Source: Cylindrodendrum hubeiense
Taxonomy: Eukaryota; Ascomycota; Sordariomycetes; Hypocreales; Nectriaceae
Reading direction: 5' to 3'
Assembly (NCBI GenBank): GCA_014621425.1
Contig: JAANBB010000651.1
Location: forward strand, 1 to 17,635
Length of the DNA: 17,635 nt
A program made the translations under genes and the position numbers. This document shows positions 10,030 to 17,635 of the stretch, in pieces (positions within the stretch are counted from its first letter, which is position 1; every line of letters begins with the position of its first letter). The notes under the pieces are model-generated. The model was not told where the DNA came from. It searched no databases and saw nothing but the letters and a program-made list of their open reading frames with translations.

Positions 10030-10272
10030 CGCCGCCGTCTGACGCAGCTACCAACTAACCCGCGTGCAGCGTAGCTAGGTACCGGGTAATGAATGCACGC
10101 GCCAACCTTGGGTCCCTAGTGCGGTCCCAGGTCCCAGTCGCAGGACCCTGGGATTTGGTCGATAATCATGGCGGGTGGGGCCCGGCTGACTTGCAACGGA
10201 CAGCGGACCGGCGGCTGCGAAGGACACTAACCACTAACACGTTCCGCAGGGCGGGCCCGGGTCTGATGCCAT

Positions 10273-10322
10273 GTTGCAGCACGTTGCAGGCTGTTGCAGC
10301 ACGTTGCAGCACGTTGCAGGCT
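10273..10322. repeat. Five 10-bp tandem units of GTTGCAGCAC/GTTGCAGGCT
   Basis: Units at 10273, 10293 and 10303 are GTTGCAGCAC; those at 10283 and 10313 are GTTGCAGGCT. All are contiguous, and the period equals about one helical turn. Confidence 0.95.
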
Positions 10323-10414
10323 GTACTCCGTACGTACATAGTAGTATATCGGACAGGGCCATGATCTTGCGGCATGCAGCCCGCAACACGCAGCACGGAG
10401 TGCAGGCTACGACA

Positions 10415-10470
10415 GTGGGCTACACTACAACAGTGGGCTACAAGTGGGCTGCGGCGGGCTACAGTGGGCT
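10415..10470. repeat. GTGGGCTACA-type repeat array
   Basis: G(T/C)GGGCT recurs at 10415, 10433, 10444, 10454 and 10464. The last three steps are 10-11 bp, and most copies continue as ACA or AC. Confidence 0.9.
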
Positions 10471-10538
10471 ACAGTGTGTCCAGAGACCCGATTGTGACCC
10501 AATTGCGCCCCAATTTTGCTGCAGCGGACCGTCAGACA

Positions 10539-10566
10539 CTGTGGGAGACTGTGGGATGCTGTAGGA
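10539..10566. repeat. Three CTGT(G/A)GGA units at 10-bp spacing
   Basis: CTGTGGGA lies at 10539-10546 and 10549-10556, then CTGTAGGA at 10559-10566. The same octamer recurs on the opposite strand at 12785-12833. Confidence 0.9.
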
Positions 10567-10721
10567 GAACTGGGGGAGCCGGTGGGCGCCGCACCGAAGA
10601 CGACAGGCAGCTGAAAGGAAAAGCGCCGCTTTGCCATGTGCGACCCTCCTTCTCCCCCTGGAACCCTGTAATAGTCCCGTAGCTCCCGGACCGAGGACAG
10701 CCAATGCAGTCGCAGCAGCAC

Positions 10722-10781
10722 CCCGTACGAAGGGCAGCAGCCCGTACAGACTGCAACCCGTACCGCCCGTCCACCCCGTAC
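10722..10781. repeat. Four dispersed CCCGTAC copies
   Basis: Exact heptamers at 10722-10728, 10741-10747, 10757-10763 and 10775-10781 have start spacings of 19, 16 and 18 bp. They are similarly phased rather than directly tandem. Confidence 0.85.
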
Positions 10782-10814
10782 CGGCATCCGCCAATCCGCC
10801 GGACCTGGGTCGCT

Positions 10815-10842
10815 GCTGATGGCTGATGGCTGATGGCTGATG
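10815..10842. repeat. (GCTGATG)4 minisatellite with degenerate continuation
   Basis: Four perfect 7-bp units are followed to about 10880 by variants alternating GCTGATG and GCTCATG/GCACATG. Confidence 0.95.
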
Positions 10843-11193
10843 CTGGCTCATGGCTGATGCTGGCACATGGCTGATGGCTGTCCTGGGTTATCATGACGGC
10901 AGCCCTCTCGAGCTTCAACAAGGTTCGGGACCTGTTGACCGGTGTCTCTCGTCGACCAACGAAATCGAATGGCGTCGGCAAGAGCCCGCCCTCCGGGGAC
11001 TCGGATAGGGGCATGGATAGGCCGCGGATAGGACACGGATAGGGAAGGTAGCGTCCGAAGTCTGGTTCCCGACTTTTGTTCTCTACCTACTACGTGTTGC
11101 ACTTTGACAACCGTCCAGTCACGAGGCCTCGATATCTTACATCGGAGACAGACAGCAGCCGCAGCCTTCAGCCGCCGCGGCACGACACGCAAG

Positions 11194-11223
11194 ACACGAC
11201 ACGACACGACACGACACGACAAC
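11194..11223. repeat. (ACACG)5 pentanucleotide array
   Basis: Five perfect ACACG units at 11194-11218 are followed by ACAAC. The next 70 bases (11236-11308) remain low-complexity, rich in AGCA and CAGCA steps. Confidence 0.92.
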
Positions 11224-11467
11224 AGCGTAAAAGGTGCAGCATAGCATCATAGCAGCACGACAGCATAGCAGCACAGCGCAAAGGCGCAGCAACACAGCAG
11301 CAGAGCACATGTCGCATCGCACCCGGCAACAATTCGTCGATCCAGACAAAAGGAAAACCGGGACGCAGAATCGACGAGCTGTGGGCGCGCGGTCTGGTGC
11401 GTCTTGTGCGTCTTCGTGCGTCCCCTTGTGCCCGCCCAACAACGCCCGCAGAAGGGGGGGAGAGAGA

Positions 11468-11498
11468 ATGGACCATGCCCATGGACCATGGACCATGG
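11468..11498. repeat. ATGGACC heptamer repeats containing three CCATGG palindromes
   Basis: ATGGACC occurs at 11468-11474, 11481-11487 and 11488-11494. CCATGG therefore recurs at 11479, 11486 and 11493 with a 7-bp period. Confidence 0.9.
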
Positions 11499-11554
11499 CA
11501 AGATGAGAAGAAGTCGGAAAAAGAAAGGAAAGGAAAATGAATGCCGCCGCCGCA

Positions 11555-11590
11555 GAGGCAAACGAGGCAAACGAGCGAAACGAGGCAAAG
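11555..11590. repeat. Four 9-bp units of GAGGCAAAC
   Basis: The contiguous units are GAGGCAAAC, GAGGCAAAC, GAGCGAAAC and GAGGCAAAG. They follow a purine-rich block at about 11501-11540. Confidence 0.93.
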
Positions 11591-12215
11591 AACGGCAATG
11601 AGCCCCCGAGAGACCCTGACAACGTCCGGTACGTGTTGCAACAGTGCGTGCGTGGTAGGTACTTCTGACAACGGCCGTACTTACTTCTTTCTTGCGTGCC
11701 CTGTTTTTGCGTCTGAGGTTTCATTCCGTGCCTCCTCCTCGTCGTCCTATTCCCCTCTTCCTGATCCCCCTCCACGTGTTCTTGTCCTCCACCCACACCC
11801 GCCTGGGCGCTGGCGGGTTGGCCTTGCGTGTGTCTCTCTCTCGGTGCGCCTGGGTGTCTGGGTGCCTCTCGCATTATGTGTTTGTTGCGCTCCGGCTCTC
11901 TCACCCAGTCATCGGCCGTGGCTCTCACCCACACCCCCTACTACCAACAAGCGCGCATTATACATGCTAAAGGTACTAGGTGCGCGCCGTACCCTCTTTA
12001 CCTCCACATCGTCATCCATCCACAGTAACAAGTGACACCTCTCCACGCGGCTGTCAGTTGCGGCGCAAGGAAGCAAAGCACCCCCCATGTCCCAGATCCC
12101 TTGTCCCTGCCCCATGCGCAATGCCCCCCCAAGACCCCATCTTGGCTTTTGAGCGCCGTTTGGCCTTGAAATGCCTTTGGTTTGCCGCCTTTTGGTGGTT
12201 CTCCTCCCAAGATGT

Positions 12216-12270
12216 CCCATGCTGTCCCATCCCATGCTGTCCGTCCCAACGACGCTATCCCATGCTGTCC
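12216..12270. repeat. Repeated CCCATGCTGTCC dodecamer
   Basis: Exact copies lie at 12216-12227, 12231-12242 and 12259-12270, with degraded copies (CCCATGCTCTGTCC and others) continuing to about 12330. Confidence 0.9.
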
Positions 12271-12621
12271 ACATCCCATGCTCTGTCCCCATCCCAATCC
12301 CATGCCGCTCCTGTCCCCATGCTCAATAATCCTCCTCCCATCCGTCCCCCATCCCTCATCCCCCATGTCCGCCTCGACCTCGTCCTGCGGCAGCGTCCTG
12401 CACCGCATCCTGTCCCCCAGCATCCATGATCCATGATGCATCCTCAAAATCAACCTTTCCAAGCCCTGGGTTATCGCGTTACCCACTCGTGGCACTCCCA
12501 CTCTCCCACGCTCCCCCTCTACCGAGCGCCGGCCCTTGTAACTATTCGCCGCTTCCTCTCTTGCCGCTCTCCCTCCCACGCCGCGGCGCCGCATCTCGTC
12601 GTCGACGGCCAAGAGGGCCTC

Positions 12622-12669
12622 TTCTACTCGCCCTTCTACTCGCCCTTCTACTCGCCCTTCTACTCGCCC
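12622..12669. repeat. Four perfect 12-bp units TTCTACTCGCCC
   Basis: The contiguous units are 12622-12633, 12634-12645, 12646-12657 and 12658-12669. Being a multiple of three, the array reads as FYSP repeats in one frame, but nothing else there supports a gene. Confidence 0.95.
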
Positions 12670-12784
12670 TTCCAAGTCGTTCTACATCTCCGCCGCCTCC
12701 GCCACTCCGCTTCCCGGCATACACCGCATACACCCCAGCAACCCGGCCAGTTCTCTGACAAGAAACAGCCGGACCCCCCAAATC

Positions 12785-12833
12785 TCCCACAGCCATGTCT
12801 CCCACAGCGACGTTTCCCACAGGTTTCCCACAG
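12785..12833. repeat. Four TCCCACAG boxes (CTGTGGGA on the minus strand)
   Basis: Exact octamers at 12785-12792, 12800-12807, 12815-12822 and 12826-12833 are spaced 15, 15 and 11 bp. On the minus strand, two of the four read GTGGGAA. A cluster of transcription-factor sites is possible but unproven. Confidence 0.88.
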
Positions 12834-13036
12834 CCCAGGATCTGCGACATGCGGGCTCCCGCGTCTGTGTCTGCATCTTTGTCTTTCGCCTCCAACCGAC
12901 CGCCGCTCCGCCCCCCAGCCTCAGGCTCAGCTGCCAGCCTGACCCAAGCCCAGTCCACGCAAATGGATGGATGGAGAGACCACGGGAGGGTTGTATGCCC
13001 GTCGGTACCAAGCAGTACCAAGCAGCTCGCGAGATG

Positions 13037-13488
13037 AGGCCCGCCGTGCACCAATAGTCCTGCCCATACCCGCTCCAACCCGAATCTGCACTTGAGCTCC
13101 TGCATCTCTGCTGCATCTCCGATTCTTATATACTCGACGATTCCCGGGGGTTGCTGGTCTCCGGTTTGTTCAGCCTCTCTCTCCTTCCGACTCCCCCCCC
13201 CCTCTCACTACACTTCTTACGCCTTACATCACTCACACTCGCCCTCACCCACTTCTCACTCATCCTTCCCATCTTACTCAACATCTTCCGTCTCTTCTGC
13301 TCTCTATATTCTCTTCATCCATTCCATCTCTGCATAGCGCAATCCTCCTCCAATCATTGGGTGTGTTCTCCAGGGAGTCTGCTCTACTTCACCCACCTCA
13401 TTCCTCCTCGTCCTCATCTTCACTGCTCTCTGGGACCCATTGAGAGAGAGTCTTCTCCTCTCACCCACCACCACCTCCCCCATTCATC
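13037..13488 (+). promoter_or_regulatory. Core promoter and ATG-free CT-rich leader of the 707-aa gene
   Basis: After the ATG at 13034-13036 no further ATG appears on the plus strand until the start at 13489. A TATATA at 13127-13132 is followed 30-60 bases later by a CT-rich block with a run of ten C (13193-13202), which is a typical fungal start-site layout. I infer a leader of roughly 300 nt. Confidence 0.5.
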
Positions 13489-15612
13489 ATGCAGTTGACC
13501 TGGGACCCGGATTTGGACCATGTCCGGTCCTGGGTCCTGTGTGGTGACTACGACAGTCGAGATCGCTTTGATCGCCCCTTGGCCTGGAGTTCCACCGTCG
13601 TCACTGGTCTCTCTGAGGCTGCCGCTGTACCCCAGCCAGATAATGCGAGTGTTCAACCCCTTGCGGATGTCAATGCTACGTTGATGTCCGATCCCAGCAT
13701 GCCAGACTCGTCTCTCTCTCCTTCATCAACACCGCCGGCAATGGAACAGCTTCGTGGCGTCCCCGACAATGTCCAAGATGCCCTCATCCCCAGGGACGCA
13801 GACGTCCGCCGCATGTTCCACGATGGCCGCCACACATGGCAACACTTCCTCGACAAGGCATTGGCCCTCCCCCGAGGCGTCTTCCCCCCGGGCCTCGAAA
13901 CAAGCATCATTTTCAAGGACATGCCGCCACTGCCCAGCTCCCTCCCTCAGAAGGGTGTTCTGGCCGGCGCCCCTAAGTGGTCCGTCCCGGACCCTGATGA
14001 GCCACTCCCCGATAAGGACTTCGATCTCTCCCGCGTCACCGGCACCACAAAGTACTTCCGCCTTGCTTACCCCGATCCCGTCGAGTGTTGCATCTCTTCG
14101 GATCCGAGCGCCTCCTGCTACGGGAACCCGCCGTCTTCCAACGTTGGTGCGTCGGATGCCCCGCAGGGCCTCGCCATCTTGACCATGTGCTGGTCCTACA
14201 TTTTCTCCACCCGGCTACTGCACCTCCAGGGCCGGAGGGTCCACTATACCGACTCCTGCCTCCGCCCATTCCCGAAGAACGCGGTTGGCGAACCTGCCCA
14301 CAACGAGATCCTTGTTGAACTCCCTGCCAATGCCACCAAGCCTCTCATCCAGTGGCTCTGTGCTCTCCTGGCTCCAAATACAGGCTGGGAGGCCGATGAC
14401 AAGGGTGGCCCTTTCTCTCCCTGGGCCGCCTGCTGCACCGGCGACTTCAAGTTCGTTATTGTTACCAGCGAAGAAGTCTCCCTGGATACTAATGCGGAGC
14501 CTCCCACCGTGGATGAGGCTGCCGAACTCATCTTTGAGTTGTGCAATTGCTTTGGCATTGACCAGGAACCATTACGCCAGTATGAACCAGATCAGCTGTC
14601 TTCCGTCAAGGCCGCCTTTCTGGCAACGCTTGCTCTCCCCTTCTATCGAATGGCAAAGCTGCAGCCGCGCTTCCCCAAGCCCTCACTTAATCCGGCCACG
14701 GGTGCCCCCTCAAACCTTTACATGAGCACAATGCGCCGTTACACATCTGACCTCCAATATTACATGACGCTTAGCATGCATCAGTGGTCACTTGGCCCTG
14801 TCATATGGAGTATTTTCTGGCAGCCTGACGTCGAATGTAACCTTGTCAGCCCCTGGCTCGCTGCCATCAAGAGCGTCATCGGGCCTGCGCTCGACAGCTG
14901 CGACTTCGAGCTCCTGGCCAAAGTCTTCGCCATGCGCCGACCTCGTGTCGCTCTCTGGTGGCACGGCCTTTTCCTCCTTGGTAACACCGGGATTCTTGAC
15001 TTGATCCGCAGTTACTTCGACACTCTCGATGAGGGCTGTTCCTATGACACCCTCGCTCGCCCGGATATTGTCTCTGCCGCTTGGACCGGAGCTGCGCAGT
15101 CATACCAGGACGATCAAATCCCTCGCGCCTACTACGATCTCGATTCTCCTGTTCCCCGTGCCGACCTCCTCCAGCATCGCCATACACTCACTCTTCGCGA
15201 TCCCTGGCCCCTCTTCTACGGATGGCGACCCTTTGGCGATGTTACCAAGGACACCATCGAACCAGATCTCTACCCCTGGCTAGAGCGCGGACATCGCCGT
15301 GTCTATCAGCAATGGACTTGGTGGGCCAAAGACGATGCTACCAGCCGGCCCCTCGTTTCGCAGGGCTTCCGCCATGAGACGAATCGCTTCAACGCATCGG
15401 TCCCAGACTACTTGGCCATGATCCCCTCCCCGGATCCATCCGCACCCCTCCCGCCCGACGCCGTGCTCCCTCTCGCCCCTTCCAAGCGTGCCACCCTTCA
15501 GATGATCGCCCATTCCCTTGGCAACATTGTCGGGGAGCGCAGTGTCAGCACCGCCGTCATCCCAGGACTCGGCAACAACCATCCCTGGCTCGAAGACTGG
15601 ACCCCGGCCTAA
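13489..15612 (+). CDS. Uncharacterised 707-aa fungal protein, intronless
   Basis: One uninterrupted 2,124-nt frame begins at ATG in a good context (TTCATCATGC) after a 452-nt ATG-free leader and ends in tandem stops TAA TAG. I do not recognise a domain or assign a function. The N-terminus (1-110) is variable-looking and Ser/Pro-rich. From about 180 the sequence looks folded, with many Trp, Cys and aromatic residues. Examples are LAILTMCWSYIFSTRLLHLQ near 227-246, FKFVIVTSEEV near 321-331, QWSLGPVIWSIFWQPDVECN near 432-451, RVALWWHGLFLLGNTGILDL near 486-505 and WPLFYGWRPFGDV near 573-585. There is no signal peptide. The hydrophobic stretches are short and mixed with charges, so a soluble helical protein is more likely than a membrane one. 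Strand-consistent codon use and its length make it a real gene. It resembles the large intronless hypothetical proteins common in sordariomycetes, but I cannot name a family. Confidence 0.85.
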   Translation: MQLTWDPDLDHVRSWVLCGDYDSRDRFDRPLAWSSTVVTGLSEAAAVPQPDNASVQPLADVNATLMSDPSMPDSSLSPSSTPPAMEQLRGVPDNVQDALIPRDADVRRMFHDGRHTWQHFLDKALALPRGVFPPGLETSIIFKDMPPLPSSLPQKGVLAGAPKWSVPDPDEPLPDKDFDLSRVTGTTKYFRLAYPDPVECCISSDPSASCYGNPPSSNVGASDAPQGLAILTMCWSYIFSTRLLHLQGRRVHYTDSCLRPFPKNAVGEPAHNEILVELPANATKPLIQWLCALLAPNTGWEADDKGGPFSPWAACCTGDFKFVIVTSEEVSLDTNAEPPTVDEAAELIFELCNCFGIDQEPLRQYEPDQLSSVKAAFLATLALPFYRMAKLQPRFPKPSLNPATGAPSNLYMSTMRRYTSDLQYYMTLSMHQWSLGPVIWSIFWQPDVECNLVSPWLAAIKSVIGPALDSCDFELLAKVFAMRRPRVALWWHGLFLLGNTGILDLIRSYFDTLDEGCSYDTLARPDIVSAAWTGAAQSYQDDQIPRAYYDLDSPVPRADLLQHRHTLTLRDPWPLFYGWRPFGDVTKDTIEPDLYPWLERGHRRVYQQWTWWAKDDATSRPLVSQGFRHETNRFNASVPDYLAMIPSPDPSAPLPPDAVLPLAPSKRATLQMIAHSLGNIVGERSVSTAVIPGLGNNHPWLEDWTPA

Positions 15613-16518
15613 TAGCGATAGCCGTTTTGGACACTTCTCCCCTCCCCCTATTACTACGACTTCTTTTTTTGTTCCCCTTGACGAGTGATGACGGGACTGA
15701 GGACGCGGAACCGGCGATGGGCATGTGGAAATCCCCCCATGCAGTGGGCGATTGGAGTATTGGGTTGGGAATTGCTTCATCAAATCGAACCAAGAAGCTG
15801 CGACTCCAAAAGCAGGGTTTAACGATTGCTGTGATTTTGTTTCTTGTTTCTTGTTTCTTCTCCTTTTTTTTTCTTTTTTCATCAAACGGAACCTTGTGAT
15901 AGGTCTGTATCGGTATTTGGTATTGGTTGTTGGATGGACACCTGGTCTTGTTCTCATTTGCTTCGATTTCTCGGGTGTTGATTGGTCACCTCTGGGTTTT
16001 CAGACTATCTTGCTGGCCCAACCCGGGTCTGTCTCTTTACTCGGGTATCGACCGGATTGTTTTTTGTCTTGGATCCCTGGCTTGCAAAATGCAGCCCTAG
16101 TCTAAGCTAGGCGTCATGTCAAGGAATCTCGGCTTGCGCCCACATCCCTGGCTGGTAGTCATTGGCCGCAGTGACGTGCTGTCGCTAGTAATACACTTGA
16201 CTTTATACCCAATCGGTATCTCCCTAATGCGCGTGATACTGATGTACCCACTGCAGCCAACAGGATGTCACATCCAATCATCAAGAGAGCGCGACTGTTC
16301 GTACAATGAGCTTTAATCAAGCGGTCCTTTCAATTATTTTCTTCGGCGAATTTCATAAGTCTACACAAGGATACCAAACATGACATAACCACCTTCTTCC
16401 TGCGATATCCCGATACTAATCAATGCTGACATTCCATAACATGATAACGCCTTCAGTTCCCACACCACCTCTAGTCTCACAATGCCATACGCAATATAAC
16501 TCCAGAGAGCATATGCCA
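15613..16518. other. Convergent intergenic region
   Basis: The 3' flanks of the 707-aa gene (plus) and the proline-rich gene (minus) meet here. Pyrimidine-rich sequence at 15830-15885 with repeated TTTCTTG lies about 220 bases after the stop and could belong to a 3' UTR. Frames in this stretch are short and featureless, and I see no RNA gene. Confidence 0.55.
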
Positions 16519-16824
16519 TCACACCATCCACAGGCAATCAGGATACCCGATGATGACCAATAAAGCGAGTACGCAGACCAAAATGGGGGGTTCGGATCGC
16601 CCACTAGAGTTTGCTGTAACCGTTGGGGGCTCTGGCGAGTTCGTTTCCGAAGGCACCTCATCCGATCGTACAAATGACGATGCAACAGGAGGTCCCGACG
16701 AAATGAAAGGACCGTCGTTGCGGTTACTGAGATCGTAGGTTTCCTGGTCCGGGATGTCTCGAGCTCTCCATCCCGTACCCACTTCACCGGGCAACACTGT
16801 AGTCCACGCTGGTGAACCCATCCT
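16519..16824 (-). other. In-frame 101-codon continuation after the TAG, ending in a hydrophobic tail
   Basis: Directly after TAG (16827-16825) the same frame runs on through AGG and ATG (16821-16819) for 101 codons to TGA at 16521-16519. Its composition stays Ser/Pro/Thr-rich (SSGPPVASSFV, TNSPEPPTVTANSSG) and it ends with PPILVCVLALLVIIGYPD. A small-residue NSSG stretch ahead of a C-terminal hydrophobic tail resembles a GPI-anchor signal. It may be the true C-terminus, reached by splicing out the stop or lost through a nonsense mutation. An intron ending in CTCTCTAG is imaginable, but no canonical donor is present. Confidence 0.35.
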
Positions 16825-17635
16825 CTAGAGAGTTCTGAGTGTGGCTTCTTTGAAAGTAACCTCGCCCGAAGCTAGCACCGTAGTGGGAACTGATTCTCCA
16901 CCTAGTGATCCAGGGACGTCTCGCTTGATTTCGCCTTCCTCGCAGTCCTCTTCCGCAGTTCCTGAGAGAGAGCCAGGTGCATCGGCGTTTGGTGGTCCAA
17001 CAGGAGGGGAGGTTGATCCTTGACCATGAGGAAGTCCGCCAGATGGGTTTGAGGCGACAGGAGGTGAAGGATTCTGGCCATCATCGTTCATGGGGCAGTC
17101 CCCGTTACATGTCTGGGCACCGGGGGCTGGAGCTTGAGCGTTTGGTGGTGGAAGAGGTGCAGATCCGGCGCTGTTTGAATTCGAAGGACCCTGGTCTTCT
17201 CTAGGACCGGGTCGATCATATGCGGAAGGGAGAGGTGCTTGGGGCGATGAAGGCACCGCAGCTGGACCTGCACTTGGATGATCGAGGTTGGGGCACTCCG
17301 AGGGATCGCCGTTGCACGGGCTGGCAGGGTCATTGTTAGGCGAATGAGGGTGATTTCCTTCCGCGGGTGAGGACAAGTCCGTGTTGCTTGGAGGTGACGC
17401 TGTAACTCCAGCAGGAGGTTCATTTGGTGGACCTGGCAGGATTGGTTTGTCACCTCCTGGAGCAACACCACCTGGGTTTTGCGCCGGGCATGATTGTCCA
17501 TTTCCATTTCCTTCTCCAGAACAGTCCCCGGAAGCAGGAGCAGGAGGTTGAGATGGGGACTGGGGACTTGCTGGTGGCAGCTGAGCAGGTGGAGGAGGTG
17601 GTGGAGTTGAAGGAGGTGATGAAGGAGGTGATGAA
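16825..17635 (-). CDS. Proline-rich, probably secreted or cell-wall protein, 5' end outside window
   Basis: The frame is open from the window edge to TAG at 16827-16825 (269 residues seen). It is dominated by Pro, Ser, Gly, Asn and Ala, beginning with PP/SSPP runs, and looks disordered. Three short cysteine motifs stand out: CSGEGNGNGQSC (residues 38-49 of the visible part), CNGDPSEC (107-114) and CNGDC (176-180). Their first cysteines are exactly 69 residues apart. An acidic segment, EEDCEEGEIKRD, lies near the end. Such composition is common in fungal extracellular or wall-associated proteins, but no catalytic or adhesive domain is visible here and the family is unknown. No internal ATG is convincing as a start, so the start lies outside the window. 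The C-terminus is doubtful because the frame continues after the stop (see the following entry). Confidence 0.6.
   Translation of the reverse strand, partial: SSPPSSPPSTPPPPPPAQLPPASPQSPSQPPAPASGDCSGEGNGNGQSCPAQNPGGVAPGGDKPILPGPPNEPPAGVTASPPSNTDLSSPAEGNHPHSPNNDPASPCNGDPSECPNLDHPSAGPAAVPSSPQAPLPSAYDRPGPREDQGPSNSNSAGSAPLPPPNAQAPAPGAQTCNGDCPMNDDGQNPSPPVASNPSGGLPHGQGSTSPPVGPPNADAPGSLSGTAEEDCEEGEIKRDVPGSLGGESVPTTVLASGEVTFKEATLRTL
17611..17634. repeat. Two perfect 12-bp units AGGAGGTGATGA at the window edge
   Basis: The units are 17611-17622 and 17623-17634. They encode SSPP-type repeats on the minus strand in the proline-rich gene, and the array may extend beyond the window. Confidence 0.9.

Larger units (their letters stand above)
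9936..13036. other. Repeat-dense non-coding region between NOP6 and the 707-aa gene
   Basis: I find no gene here with domains or believable splice structure. Open frames on both strands are repetitive or compositionally odd. The stretch contains at least ten separate short tandem arrays with different units (5 to 15 bp), listed individually. From about 11690 rightward the plus strand becomes strongly pyrimidine-rich. The region from 11160 to 11600 is the opposite, rich in A, C and purine blocks. Confidence 0.6.

Noticed and set aside
9308..10054. 248-codon minus-strand frame whose TGA overlaps the NOP6 ATG (ATGA)
   Set aside because: It was considered as an upstream ORF coupled to NOP6. Its only in-frame ATGs (10054 and 9938) lie outside the ATG-free leader, and its composition (KKKKK, SQVASQV from repeats) is non-coding.
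10273..10322. Possible CRISPR-like direct repeats
   Set aside because: The units are 10 bp and contiguous, with no spacers, in a fungal nuclear genome; it is a minisatellite.
11137..11934. 265-codon minus-strand frame
   Set aside because: It runs through several tandem arrays (RVVSCRVVSC from ACACG repeats) and has no protein-like pattern.
12433..12942. 169-codon plus-strand frame with FYSP repeats
   Set aside because: The repeat is the 12-bp array; the rest is Ser/Pro low complexity from C-rich DNA, with no supporting context.
15280..15957. 225-codon minus-strand frame
   Set aside because: It lies antisense to the 3' end of the 707-aa gene and continues into its 3' flank without domain features.
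16819..16833. Programmed stop-codon readthrough at TAG
   Set aside because: The bases after the stop (AGGATG) do not match the known CUA or CAAUUA-type readthrough contexts, so this is only one option within the finding and not called as a feature.

Overview
This window reads as nuclear chromosomal DNA of a filamentous ascomycete (Pezizomycotina, most likely a sordariomycete; the species cannot be named from the sequence). The reasons are short introns (52-76 nt in most cases) with CTAAC or CTGAC branch points, GC-rich coding sequence, CT-rich blocks ahead of start codons, and clearly fungal proteins. Bacterial operons, CRISPR arrays and viral or transposon genes are all absent from what I can read.

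Layout: 1-987 (+) is the 3' part of SHY1/SURF1, a cytochrome c oxidase assembly factor. 1023-2649 (-) is the inner-kinetochore histone-fold protein CENP-T (Cnn1), convergent with SHY1 and separated from it by only 35 bp. 2650-5941 is a 3.3 kb divergent intergenic region. Its left end holds a probable cell-cycle promoter for CENP-T, and its right end an unusually long, almost ATG-free leader for rac1. 5942-6854 (+) is the Rho-family GTPase Rac1 in six exons. 7991-9311 (-) is the nucleolar RRM protein Nop6. 9312-13488 is a 4.2 kb non-coding stretch packed with unrelated short tandem repeats, bounded by the presumed leaders of NOP6 and of the next gene. 13489-15612 (+) is an intronless 707-codon gene of unknown function. 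16825-17635 (-) is the 3' end of a proline-rich, cysteine-dotted, probably secreted or cell-wall protein. Its frame is closed by a TAG, but the same frame continues for another 101 codons and ends in a hydrophobic tail.

The genes do not form a pathway. They are housekeeping genes (respiration, kinetochore, polarity signalling, ribosome biogenesis) beside two genes of unknown function. No cluster or defence system is visible. The most unusual material is the repeat-dense 9.3-12.9 kb region, the ATG-depleted leaders, the unknown 707-aa protein and the TAG-interrupted proline-rich gene. All splice sites were placed by eye from reading frame and protein continuity.
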